64,000 nucleotides of DNA from Arcticibacter tournemirensis (GTDB taxonomy: Bacteria; Bacteroidota; Bacteroidia; Sphingobacteriales; Sphingobacteriaceae). Positions 44,818-53,559 of this stretch are shown here, piece after piece; the stretch's first letter is position 1; each line of letters starts with the position of its first letter. The stretch is from assembly GCF_006716645.1 (NCBI RefSeq), contig NZ_VFPL01000001.1, positions 1,798,001 to 1,862,000 on the forward strand, given 5' to 3'. The position numbers and the translations under genes were made by a program. The notes under the pieces are model-generated. The model worked only from the letters and a program-made list of their open reading frames with translations, had not been told where the DNA came from and searched no databases.

Positions 44818-47199
44818 TTACTCAGTCCTCAAACTCTTCACTGGATTCGCAACCGCCGCTTTCAACGCCTGAAAACTAATGGTCGCCAGTGCGATTAAAA
44901 CGGCGCTGCTGCCTGCTACGGCAAATACTACCCAGGAGATATCTATTTTATATGCAAAATCTTTTAGCCACTGGTGCATCAGCAGCCAGGCCAGCGGAGA
45001 GGATATCACAAATGCCGTGACCACCAGACGTAAAAAGTCGATGCTCAATAACCTTACTATAGCTGAAACGTTGGCGCCTAAAACTTTTCTGATCCCAATC
45101 TCCCTCGTCCGTTGAATCGTGCTGTACGACGCAAGACCAAGTAAGCCAAGGCAGGAAATGAATATGGCGAGAATGGCGAAGTTCAGGAATAACTTTCCGA
45201 ACTGTTCTTCGCTGCGGTACTGCCGGTCGAAGAACTCATCCAGGAAATAGTAACTGAACGGCCGCCCTGGGATCATCGCGTTCCATTTCTTTTCAATAGC
45301 TGCAATTGTTGACGGAAGATTAGCTGGCGAAACTTTTACGGAGATAAGCTCGCAGCCGTTAGGTTCTATCCTCATAGACAGCGGCTTTATTTCCCGTTGC
45401 AGCGAACGGTAATGAAAATCTTTCATCACCCCGACGATGGTTCCTTCACGGCCCCATTGCCTGAAGCGCTTTCCGATGGCCTGCTGCGGAGAGCTGTAGC
45501 CAAACATTCTCACCGCCGCTTCATTCAGGACCATCGCTTTCGTGGTGTCCGTTCCGAACTCCTTTGAAAAGGGCCTGCCTGCTACCATCTTTATTTTGAA
45601 CTGGGGGATATAATCAAAATCGACAAAGTAGAGATCCAAATTAGCAACCTGCATTTCGCCCTTGGTGTTCTCAATTTCAGAGTATGCACCCGGATTTCCT
45701 CCTCCCGGTACGCTGGATGAAAGTGCAGTCGACTTAATGCCGGCCAGCCCGGAAATCGACTCCTTAAAAGCTGTTCTGGCAGGGTCGCTGTTGGTGTTGA
45801 TGACCATGATCTGATCCTTGCTAAACCCGAGGTCGCGGTTTCGCATAAAGTCCATCTGGTTATACACCACCAGAGTAGCAATAATCAGTGTTATGGATAT
45901 GGTAAACTGCGCTACAACAAGCCCCTTCCTTAACAGGATACCTTTAGTGCCGGAGGCAAATCGTCCCTTCAATACCGACACCGGCCTGAAGGAGGCTAAT
46001 ACCAGTGCCGGGTAAATTCCCGCCAGCAAACCCATAACGATGGAACACAAGAACAGTATCAGCAGCTGAGAACCGCTTCCAAAGATCCCTTCGCTGACGG
46101 TTTTTCCTGCAAGCTGATTGAACAGCGGCCGCAAGGTTGCAGATAGTAACACAGAAATAACAAAAGCAATAAGGCACACAATGAGAGATTCACCGATAAA
46201 TTGTCTTGAAAGCTGTGTTTTTGCCGCTCCAACCACTTTCCGGATACCCACCTCCTTTGCTCTTTCAACAGAACGGGCAGTACTGAGATTGATAAAGTTA
46301 ATGCAGGCAATAAGCAGTATAAAAATCCCGATAATAGAGAAGATATAAACGTTCGTTATGTTACCCGTCTTGCTGCCGTTGCGTGTTGAGCGAAGGTAAA
46401 CATCTGGTAATGGTTCAAGGAATAGTGTTGCCGACATCTTGTTTTCCCTGGCTTCTTTTCCGTTGCGTCTCTCCATAAATGCCGGAAACTTCCTTTCAAG
46501 AGCCTTTGCATCTGTGCCCGGCTTCAACAGAATGTATGCCGATGCTCCGTAATTTCCCCATTGATCATCAAGCCCCCGGTTAAAATTCTCTGTCAGTGTA
46601 CTCATCGACACCAGCATGTCAGCCTTTATTTGCGAATTTTCAGGAATGTCTTTCATTACTCCTGTTACTTTCGCCGGATGAGCGTCTCCAGTGAGCAGTA
46701 ACGTTTGCCCAAGCGGATCACTATTGCCAAAATATTTCCGCGCAGTAGTTTCGGTTAATACAATGCTTAGCTGATTGGATAAAGCAGTCCTGCCGTCTCC
46801 CTTTATCAGTTTGAAGTCAAAGACCTGAAAGAACGCCGAGTCGGCAAATAGCGAATTGTCTTCCTGAAACTTGATATTATCCTTCCTTACCAGAAGACTG
46901 GCATTCGATATTCTGACGAATGACTCGATTTCCGGAAAGTCAAGCTTTAGATGCGGGGGGACAGCCCACGAAGGTCCGCTTGCTTTCAAGATCTCTGTCG
47001 GAGTTTTAATATCGGATATAATCCTGTAAATTCTGTCGGCTTTTTTATGGAAATTGTCATAGCTCAGTTCCATACTAACATACAAAAAGATCAGAAAGAA
47101 GGCTGTCATTCCTACTGCCAGACCAAGGATGTTAATGAATGAGAACCCCTTGTGCCGCCAAAGGTTTCTGAATGCGATTTTTAAGTAATTTCTGATCAT
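44818..47199 (-). CDS. MacB/FtsX-type ABC transporter permease
   Basis: 793 residues: start IRNYLKIAFRNLWRHKGFSF, helix 1 GLAVGMTAFFLIFLYVS, coupling helices RAKEVGIRKVVGAAKTQL and TREIGIRKVLGANVSAI, tail NPVKSLRTE. It is nearest the ATPase gene (81-base gap, with only a faint TTGGC-type repeat), so it is the best candidate for the original permease of the module. Confidence 0.94.
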   Translation of the reverse strand: MIRNYLKIAFRNLWRHKGFSFINILGLAVGMTAFFLIFLYVSMELSYDNFHKKADRIYRIISDIKTPTEILKASGPSWAVPPHLKLDFPEIESFVRISNASLLVRKDNIKFQEDNSLFADSAFFQVFDFKLIKGDGRTALSNQLSIVLTETTARKYFGNSDPLGQTLLLTGDAHPAKVTGVMKDIPENSQIKADMLVSMSTLTENFNRGLDDQWGNYGASAYILLKPGTDAKALERKFPAFMERRNGKEARENKMSATLFLEPLPDVYLRSTRNGSKTGNITNVYIFSIIGIFILLIACINFINLSTARSVERAKEVGIRKVVGAAKTQLSRQFIGESLIVCLIAFVISVLLSATLRPLFNQLAGKTVSEGIFGSGSQLLILFLCSIVMGLLAGIYPALVLASFRPVSVLKGRFASGTKGILLRKGLVVAQFTISITLIIATLVVYNQMDFMRNRDLGFSKDQIMVINTNSDPARTAFKESISGLAGIKSTALSSSVPGGGNPGAYSEIENTKGEMQVANLDLYFVDFDYIPQFKIKMVAGRPFSKEFGTDTTKAMVLNEAAVRMFGYSSPQQAIGKRFRQWGREGTIVGVMKDFHYRSLQREIKPLSMRIEPNGCELISVKVSPANLPSTIAAIEKKWNAMIPGRPFSYYFLDEFFDRQYRSEEQFGKLFLNFAILAIFISCLGLLGLASYSTIQRTREIGIRKVLGANVSAIVRLLSIDFLRLVVTAFVISSPLAWLLMHQWLKDFAYKIDISWVVFAVAGSSAVLIALATISFQALKAAVANPVKSLRTE

Positions 47200-47280
47200 G
47201 AGAGGGCTATTGGTGCTTGGCTGTTAGCAATTGGCCTGTTGGTTTTTATGTAGCTTTTAATTATGGAGTTGGGTGTTTCC

Positions 47281-47958
47281 TTACACCATAATATTCTCTG
47301 TTACTACCTGCCCGTCCAGCATACGGATGATGCGATGGCTATATCGGGAATCGTGCTCAGAATGTGTCACCATCACAATAGTGGTTCCCTGTTCATTCAG
47401 ATCGGTGAGCAGCTGCATTACCTCGTTCCCGTTTGATGAGTCGAGGTTTCCAGTAGGCTCATCCGCAAGAATGAGTTTCGGGTTGTTCACTACAGCCCTG
47501 GCTACGGCCACACGCTGCTGCTGACCGCCCGACAACTGCTGGGGGAAGTGGTTTCGCCGGTGCATGATCTGCACTTTGTCAAGCACGGCTTCTACCTTAC
47601 GTTTCCGCTCGGCGGCAGGCGTTTTGGTATAGATCAAAGGAAGCTCTACGTTTTCATAAACCGTAAGTTCATCGATCAGGTTGAAACTCTGAAATACAAA
47701 CCCGATATTATGTTTCCGCAGGTCAGATCGCTTACGTTCATTGAATTTGGCAACCTCAATATCATTAAACAGATAGCTGCCTCCGTCAGGGTCATCCAGC
47801 AACCCAAGGATATTCAGAAGCGTGGACTTTCCACAGCCGGAAGGTCCCATAATTGATACGAATTCTCCCTTTGCAACGTCAATAGACACTCCGTTAAGGG
47901 CTATCGTTTCTACCTCTTCTGTGCGGTAGAATTTTTCAAGGTTCGTTATTTTAATCAT
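47281..47958 (-). CDS. ABC transporter ATP-binding protein (MacB/LolD type)
   Basis: 225 residues. Walker A GPSGCGKSTLLNILG (about 39-53), Q-loop FVFQSFNLIDELTV, signature LSGGQQQRVAVARA (about 140-153), Walker B LILADEPTGNLD and the H-loop in VTHSEHD. It is in the group that powers FtsX-fold permeases by mechanotransmission instead of substrate transport through the membrane. It sits between the adaptor and four permeases and is the only ABC ATPase in the window. Confidence 0.96.
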   Translation of the reverse strand: MIKITNLEKFYRTEEVETIALNGVSIDVAKGEFVSIMGPSGCGKSTLLNILGLLDDPDGGSYLFNDIEVAKFNERKRSDLRKHNIGFVFQSFNLIDELTVYENVELPLIYTKTPAAERKRKVEAVLDKVQIMHRRNHFPQQLSGGQQQRVAVARAVVNNPKLILADEPTGNLDSSNGNEVMQLLTDLNEQGTTIVMVTHSEHDSRYSHRIIRMLDGQVVTENIMV

Positions 47959-48022
47959 GCTATATGTGGCTAACAGCTTTCTGTTTTTATTTTTTTTATT
48001 TATAGGATTCTTTGCGAAGTGC

Positions 48023-49276
48023 TCATTTCTTTAGCACCAGCTCCTGCACATCTCCGAAATTCTCATAACTCGACGTAATCACCTTATCACCCGGCTCCAG
48101 TCCGCTTAAGATCTCGTAATAGTCGGGGTTTTGCCTCCCCAATTGTATATCTGTCTTATATGCAGTTTTGCCATCTTTACTCATCTTAAAGACCCAGTTT
48201 CCGCCGGTTTGCTGGTAAAAGCCTCCGCGGGCCAGTAATAAGGCCTGGGTTTCGTCGCCCAGCGCAAGCCGCACCTGCAAGGTCTGGCCTCTGCGGATGT
48301 TGGACGCAGCTTTGCCGATGAATTCCATATCCACCTGAAAACGGCCATTGGTTACCTGGGTGAAAACTTTCTTGATTCGAAGCTTATAAACCTTGTCGCC
48401 AAGGGTAAAGTCGCCCATTAATCCCGGAAATATCCTAGCGATATAATGTTCGTCGATATCGGCACGGACTTTAAATCCGCTCAATACATCGATCTGCCCA
48501 AGCCGCTCTCCCTTGTTTTTGTTCTGCCCGATCTCAGCATCCATGGACGTCAGCTGACCGTCCACCGGTGCACGTACAACGAGATCGCCAACCTTCTTTT
48601 TCATTAGCTGAAGAGCATTGGTCATTCGCTCATATGATTCATTCATCTGGCTCAATTGCTGCTTTACAGAAACAGAATCTTGTTTGAGCACGCGGTCGGC
48701 CAGCCTTCTTTTACGCAGCTGATAGTTATATTCATTTTCGGTCGCCTGAAACTCCTGCAATCCAATGATCCTGTCGGCATAGAGCTTCTTGTTCATCTTG
48801 TACTTTCTTTCAGCCTCCTTCAAGCCGTTATCCACATCTGCCAATTGATTCAATTTCGAGATGGTGTTCTCCTGCGAATTATTCCGGGTGTTCTGCATCT
48901 GCGTAAGAACATCAAAAACGGCCGTTTCCTGGTTCGCTAGAGTGAGTTCGAGATCTGTATTGGAGAGGCGCATAATCGGATCGCCTTTCTTCATCATGGC
49001 GCCGTCTTCGACATATTTTTCTTCCACTCGCCCGCCCTCTGCAGCATCAAGGTAAATGGTAGTAAGAGGCATGACAATTCCGTTCACAGGAATAAACTCC
49101 TGGAATTTCCCTTTATGTATTTCACTCACGGTGATCCGCTCGGCATCAACGTTGAGCTTGCTTTTTCCGGAGGTGAAGTAAATGCTTCCGGATATCAGCA
49201 ATACTAAAGCAGTGATTCCCGCTACGGTAGTAATTCGTTTATTATTCCACTTCTTTTTTGGTAAAACTCTGTCCAC
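48023..49276 (-). CDS. Periplasmic adaptor (HlyD/MacA-type membrane-fusion protein)
   Basis: 417 residues: N-terminal helix 15-34 (ITTVAGITALVLLISGSIYF), a beta-barrel/lipoyl part (YLDAAEGGRVEEKYVEDGAM, MKKGDPIMRLSNTDLEL), a coiled-coil hairpin about 110-225 (KLNQLADVDNGLKEAERKYK, LSQMNESYERMTNALQLMKK), the second lipoyl half (VGDLVVRAPVDGQLTSMDAE) and a C-terminal barrel. It should link the inner-membrane ABC permease with an outer-membrane TolC-like channel, which is not encoded here. First gene of the adaptor-ATPase-permease row. Confidence 0.94.
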   Translation of the reverse strand: MDRVLPKKKWNNKRITTVAGITALVLLISGSIYFTSGKSKLNVDAERITVSEIHKGKFQEFIPVNGIVMPLTTIYLDAAEGGRVEEKYVEDGAMMKKGDPIMRLSNTDLELTLANQETAVFDVLTQMQNTRNNSQENTISKLNQLADVDNGLKEAERKYKMNKKLYADRIIGLQEFQATENEYNYQLRKRRLADRVLKQDSVSVKQQLSQMNESYERMTNALQLMKKKVGDLVVRAPVDGQLTSMDAEIGQNKNKGERLGQIDVLSGFKVRADIDEHYIARIFPGLMGDFTLGDKVYKLRIKKVFTQVTNGRFQVDMEFIGKAASNIRRGQTLQVRLALGDETQALLLARGGFYQQTGGNWVFKMSKDGKTAYKTDIQLGRQNPDYYEILSGLEPGDKVITSSYENFGDVQELVLKK

Positions 49277-49415
49277 AGTAATTTGTACTAATCAGATTTA
49301 CCTGAGTACAAACTGTGCCATAGTCTCAAGTGGTTGATACATAGTTTTTTATTGACTGGGAGGCCTGGAGGGATGTCCGGTTCCGAACACTATGTGTCCG
49401 AAATTACGAGATGTT

Positions 49416-50495
49416 TCAAAACTTTACCCTTTTCCCCATGAGCTTACTGGTATCAATGGCTTCTCTTGCTGCAATGGCCGACTGTTCCCTCATCTGCCTG
49501 AGTTTCTCCCTTACTATCTGCTCCTGCAGCTGCTGCTGTCGTTCCTGATCCGAGCGTCCCGGGCTCTCTTCTGCTTCGATGGATTTTCGCTCACCGGCCG
49601 GTACCGCCCGCTGCTTTCGCATACTGCTCAGGAAGCCGTTCCCCCGGTAACCGGCCATGATCTGGATACGCGGAGCGATGCCCAATGCTGCTGCCTCTTC
49701 ATGGTGCAGGATGGCCCTGCTTTCCCCGTATCCTGCCTCTGCTTCATCTTCCGACTGGAATGCCCCGATCAGGCTTACCGGGTTAAAGTCTTTACTGTTG
49801 AGGGGCTCCTGCTCGTATGTGTAGATGTTTGCTGCCGTACATTCCAGCATGCCCAGCACCAGCAGCAGGCAACCTTTGGGTACTTCCTGTTCGAATACCA
49901 GCTCTTGAGCGGCATTCAGGCCGCTGCTTTCCATGACGATCTTCTTCTCCCCGATATACTCATAGTACTCTTCCCTGAAGTTAAAACCTGCCAGTACAAA
50001 GCTGAGCCGGTAACCTGTAACCCGGTAATGTCCCTTAAAGGGGGTGACAAAGTCCCTGCGGGGATCGATCTCCGGCAGGCTGATGCTTACCTGTCCCTTC
50101 TCATTACGCCTTACCTGTGGTTTGATCTGCAGGGCCTGCGAGAACTTGCTGTCTTCATTGAACTCCAGTCCCTCCAGGAAGGAGAGCTCCCCGTCGTGCA
50201 GGTCGCGGTCGCCACGCTCCCGGCTGCGGCTGCCCCGGATGCTGCGCGAGACCGCTGCCGTCATGCGGTTCACCATCCCTCCGTCATGAAAGTGGTGGTA
50301 AAAGGGCCGGAATGCTTCCCTGATCACCTTGGATGCCTGACTGATTAGTCCGAATTCTCCGGCAGCCTCCTGGCTGGCCTGGGTTTGTTTGAAGCGCCGG
50401 GGACGGCTCTGAACGATGTTCATCCCCCGGTAGCTGCGGTATACCACGGAGCCTGCTGTGCCGTGGATGCCGCCTTTACTATCGATTACTGCCAT
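49416..50495 (-). CDS. GC-rich protein of unknown function
   Basis: 359 residues, no function recognised. The N-terminus (GGIHGTAGSVVYRSYRGMNI, SRPRRFKQTQAS, DGGMVNRMTAAV) recalls the small DUF6266-type proteins of Bacteroidota, as far as I can judge from memory. Residues 170-270 look beta-rich, and the last 60 form a Gln/Glu/Arg-rich coiled coil (DQERQQQLQEQIVREKLRQM). No signal peptide or membrane helix. Base composition is clearly richer in G+C than neighbours. A strong Shine-Dalgarno site, GGAGG (50507-50503), lies seven bases before the ATG, unusual in this phylum. Likely horizontally acquired. Confidence 0.8.
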   Translation of the reverse strand: MAVIDSKGGIHGTAGSVVYRSYRGMNIVQSRPRRFKQTQASQEAAGEFGLISQASKVIREAFRPFYHHFHDGGMVNRMTAAVSRSIRGSRSRERGDRDLHDGELSFLEGLEFNEDSKFSQALQIKPQVRRNEKGQVSISLPEIDPRRDFVTPFKGHYRVTGYRLSFVLAGFNFREEYYEYIGEKKIVMESSGLNAAQELVFEQEVPKGCLLLVLGMLECTAANIYTYEQEPLNSKDFNPVSLIGAFQSEDEAEAGYGESRAILHHEEAAALGIAPRIQIMAGYRGNGFLSSMRKQRAVPAGERKSIEAEESPGRSDQERQQQLQEQIVREKLRQMREQSAIAAREAIDTSKLMGKRVKF

Positions 50496-50937
50496 ATATT
50501 TTCCTCCTTTTTTAAATTGCTTCAGCCATCAGCAGCTGGCACAGGGCAGGGTTAGGACGGTAACACGATGCGGAGGTCGGCGGCTTCAGCTGATGTAAAG
50601 TAAAGTTGATAAGAACTGCAAAAACATGAAACAGGTATTTGCAATTTATAATCAGTTTAAACTAAGCGCTTGATTCCCTTTGGTTTGAGCTGTTCTGGCA
50701 ATCCAAGCAAGGGCATAGGCAGGAGTCTCCCCGCTCCGGGAACGCTCTGCTACTGCCTATCCCCTGGCTATCTGTATTTCTTCACACCAGGGAGGCTCAG
50801 CGTATAGTGAGTCTACCTTTTTACCCAAAAGGTAGACTCACAGTAGGGAATCATTAGCAGAAGTAGGGCAATATTGATACTCAGGGCATAGCCTGGGGAT
50901 AACAGGGTGCGAACCGCTGCTGTATTCTGATGAGCTT
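50496..50937. other. Structured non-coding region upstream of the GC-rich gene
   Basis: No gene is seen. Inverted repeats are dense: ATAGGCAG/CTGCCTAT (50715-50722, 50753-50760), TATCCCCTGGCTAT (50758-50771) against ATAGCCTGGGGATA (50888-50901) with one mismatch, and inside them the perfect hairpin GTGAGTCTACCTTTT/AAAAGGTAGACTCAC (50807-50841). The pattern suggests a folded RNA or the end of a mobile element. Confidence 0.6.
50807..50841. repeat. Perfect 15-base-pair hairpin
   Basis: GTGAGTCTACCTTTT, loop TACCC, AAAAGGTAGACTCAC. No T-run follows on either strand, so it is not a standard terminator. Confidence 0.85.
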
Positions 50938-51396
50938 TCATTTTTGAGTAATGTGCGGGAATTTATCTGCTATCAGATTAAGTTGTACGTTGTGTTCAAG
51001 ATACGCTTTTAGTCCGTCGAGCACTGTGGTGAAACCACCTGTATTATCTATAAGCGCTTTTATTAAATCATCCCCGCTTAGGTTAAAGCCATAATTTTTG
51101 ATCACTACATACGTGGTGTCATCTGTCAATGGAGTAAATTCATAGTCGACAATGGTTGCTGGTTCGCCCCATTCTGTTGATATCAATTTATCTTGTACGA
51201 TCTTGTTCGTCAGCACGTTTGTTGACACACCGTACATCTCCCATTCCCATTTCACGGTTTTACCCAGTTCCAGCGGTCCGCTCGATTTGGTGAACCAGAA
51301 TTTACTGGTGACTGCAGGGTCAATAAATGCCCGGAAAACTTCTTTAACGGGCTTTCTGATGAGCATTTGCGCCTCTACTATCGGTGTATCTGCCAT
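50938..51396 (-). CDS. SRPBCC/AHSA1-domain protein
   Basis: 152 residues with the helix-grip fold of activator of Hsp90 ATPase homologue 1 C-terminal domains: start EAQMLIRKPVKEVFRAFIDP, VTSKFWFTKSSGPLELGKTV, KWEWEMYG, a beta-sheet, then the long C-terminal helix (FTTVLDGLKAYLEHNVQLNL). Such proteins bind small hydrophobic ligands in a cavity; the actual partner is unknown. Single gene, divergent from the ECF sigma gene across about 165 bases. Confidence 0.9.
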   Translation of the reverse strand: MADTPIVEAQMLIRKPVKEVFRAFIDPAVTSKFWFTKSSGPLELGKTVKWEWEMYGVSTNVLTNKIVQDKLISTEWGEPATIVDYEFTPLTDDTTYVVIKNYGFNLSGDDLIKALIDNTGGFTTVLDGLKAYLEHNVQLNLIADKFPHITQK

Positions 51397-51561
51397 AGTT
51401 TTAATCTTTAACTTGTGTAAGTATGTTCAATATATGATTTATGTATCCAGGGTTATTTAAACATAGTAATTAACCGGAGGCTTACGAAAATGTTATTGAC
51501 AAAAATAATGTACAAGGAACCATTGTAAGAAGTGAAAGCCAGGGAAGGTGGTTTTAAAAAA

Positions 51562-52158
51562 ATGGTATATTCGCTTTCCGGAACTATGGGGAGTTATAAC
51601 ACATTGGCCGATGCTGAACTTGCAGTATTACTAAAAAGCCGGGATCATAAGGCATTTGAAGAGGTATATAGCCGTTACGGGCAAGTCCTGTATACCCATG
51701 CCCTGAGGCTCACAAGGGATCCTGACGACGCTCAGGATATCCTTCACGACCTTTTTACTGTTCTATGGGATAAAGCTACTGAACTCAATACCAATATTCC
51801 ACTGAGGGCCTATTTGTTTAAATCTGTGAAAAATAGAGTTTTTGATCTCTTTTCCCGACAGAAAGTACGCTCTGAACACCTTAAATCGCTGCAAACTTTT
51901 ATTGATCAAGGCGAGTGGGTAACCGATGATTCAATTAGAGAGAAGGAACTAAAGAAAGTGATAGAGAAGGAGATCTCTTTATTGCCTGAAAAAATGCGGT
52001 TGGTTTTCGAGATGAGCAGGAAGGAAAATATGTCGCATAAGCAAATAGCTGAAGAGCTTCAACTTTCCGACAAAACGGTAAAGAAACAAGTCAACAATGC
52101 GATCAGGATCCTGCGCCTGAAAATCCATAGTCTTTTAGTGACCGTATTTTTTTTCTGA
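51562..52158 (+). CDS. ECF RNA polymerase sigma factor (second SusCD locus)
   Basis: 198 residues. Region 2 is at about 25-95 (FEEVYSRYGQVLYTHALRLT, DAQDILHDLFTVLWDKA, RAYLFKSVKNRVFDLFSR) and region 4 at about 130-185 (LPEKMRLVFEMSRKENMSH, KQIAEELQLSDKTVKKQVN). The frame extends upstream to a GTG at 51532; the ATG at 51562 gives a more usual N-terminus and one at 51586 is also possible. It is followed 108 bases later by FecR, then SusC and SusD, all on the same strand, the standard arrangement. Confidence 0.93.
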   Translation: MVYSLSGTMGSYNTLADAELAVLLKSRDHKAFEEVYSRYGQVLYTHALRLTRDPDDAQDILHDLFTVLWDKATELNTNIPLRAYLFKSVKNRVFDLFSRQKVRSEHLKSLQTFIDQGEWVTDDSIREKELKKVIEKEISLLPEKMRLVFEMSRKENMSHKQIAEELQLSDKTVKKQVNNAIRILRLKIHSLLVTVFFF

Positions 52159-52266
52159 TTACTTCGTTCGGATGAACTTTTTCAGAAAAAATTAATAATC
52201 ATCTACTACCACAGAGTTTTTCACCCGTAGTGTATACATAGGGCGGATACATCCCCTGTTTACTGC

Positions 52267-53409
52267 ATGAATACACAAAAGGCCAGAGAGCTTTTAGATA
52301 AATATAAACAAGGTACTCTTTCTGAAGAAGAGAAGTCTATCCTCGATAGCTGGTACATGAAACTCAGCCAAAATGAGCTTTCGGATATGGGCGAAGAGGA
52401 GATTAAGAACAGGTTAGACTCTCTATGGCGGGGACTTCCGGTTAACAGGAAGATTAAGAGGTGGACTATTGGTTTGCGAATCATCAGCATTTCGTCGGCT
52501 GCCATTGTTTTGATAGCCCTTGGGATCAGCCTTTATTATTCTCCTGAAGCCAGAAAGCCCCAGGAACATCGAATTGTACACGACATTGCACCTGGTGGAA
52601 ATAAAGCCATACTTGTGTTGTCGGATGGTCATGAGATCAGTCTGAATGATGCTCAAGATGGTGATCTTGCGCAGCAATCTGGTGTAATAGTTACGAAAGT
52701 AGCCGATGGGAAGTTAAGCTATGCCGGCAATAAAACGACAACAGGGACAGAAGGGAGGGCTAACCTCTATAATACCATCTATACTCCCCCCGGAGGGCAG
52801 TTTGAAGTGACGCTTCCCGATGGGACTGTCGTATGGCTGAACGCAGCTTCTTCTATAAAATATCCAGTGCAGTTCTCCGGAAAAGAACGGCGTGTGGAAC
52901 TGAACGGAGAAGGTTATTTTGAAGTAAGCCGAAAGAAAAATGCGCCGTTCATAGTCGAATCATCACGCCAGAGAATCGAGGTATTAGGAACCCATTTTAA
53001 TGTAAATAGCTATCCCAATGAACCCTTTGTGAAAACGACCCTTCTTGAGGGGGCGGTTAAGGTTGTGCCTGTTGTTAGTAATCCATCGGGCGCGGGAACG
53101 ATTATAAAGCCGGGTGAGCAGACTTTGCTCACGGGCAATCGCCTTGTAGTTGAAAAGGCCGACATTGAGAAGGAAACAGCATGGAAAAACGGTGACTTTA
53201 TATTCGATAATGAAGATTTTAATACTATTCTCAGGCAAATATGCCGATGGTATGATGTCGAACTAACCAATCCCGGAAATTACCGGGACCTTCATTTGAG
53301 CGGAAGAGTCTCCCGCTCACGGAAAATTTCTGCAGTGCTCGAGGCTCTTGAAGTAACAGCTAAGGTTAAATTTAAATTAGAAGGAAGGAGGATTACAATT
53401 ATAGATTAA
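52267..53409 (+). CDS. FecR-family anti-sigma factor
   Basis: 380 residues: cytoplasmic part 1-66 (KARELLDKYKQGTLSEEEKS), transmembrane helix about 70-91 (IISISSAAIVLIALGISLYY), FecR domain about 175-275 (YTPPGGQFEVTLPDGTVVWL, GEGYFEVSRKK, LGTHFNVNSY, GAVKVV) and a DUF4974-type C-terminus (FNTILRQICRWYDVELTN). It would hold the preceding sigma factor at the membrane until the STN domain of the following SusC signals. Confidence 0.94.
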   Translation: MNTQKARELLDKYKQGTLSEEEKSILDSWYMKLSQNELSDMGEEEIKNRLDSLWRGLPVNRKIKRWTIGLRIISISSAAIVLIALGISLYYSPEARKPQEHRIVHDIAPGGNKAILVLSDGHEISLNDAQDGDLAQQSGVIVTKVADGKLSYAGNKTTTGTEGRANLYNTIYTPPGGQFEVTLPDGTVVWLNAASSIKYPVQFSGKERRVELNGEGYFEVSRKKNAPFIVESSRQRIEVLGTHFNVNSYPNEPFVKTTLLEGAVKVVPVVSNPSGAGTIIKPGEQTLLTGNRLVVEKADIEKETAWKNGDFIFDNEDFNTILRQICRWYDVELTNPGNYRDLHLSGRVSRSRKISAVLEALEVTAKVKFKLEGRRITIID

Positions 53410-53430
53410 CTGGATATACTCATAAGAAAA

Positions 53431-53458
53431 GTCGGCCCCGACGTCAATCGGGCCCGAC
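53431..53458 (+). terminator. Hairpin between fecR and susC
   Basis: GTCGGCCCCGA-CGTCAA-TCGGGCCCGAC pairs 5+5 bases around one mismatch. It starts 22 bases after the fecR stop; only a weak T-rich sequence follows. It may be a partial terminator separating regulator from receptor expression. Confidence 0.4.
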
Positions 53459-53559
53459 AGGTCGATTAAGTTTAAAACATTTCACCCAAATATTTTAATC
53501 ATTGCACAGCGCTGCCGTTCCTCGCAAGAAGTCAGCCCTGCGCCTTAACCAATATGTAA

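Noticed and set aside
49392-50348. Long open frame of 318 codons on the plus strand
   Set aside because: It is antisense to the 359-residue gene, whose strong Shine-Dalgarno site and plausible protein sequence favour the minus strand; long antisense frames are expected in GC-rich DNA.
50895-50920. GGGATAACAGGGT, similar to a conserved 23S rRNA stretch and to a homing endonuclease site
   Set aside because: Only about 13 bases match; flanking sequence is unrelated to rRNA and no endonuclease or intron is nearby. Treated as chance.
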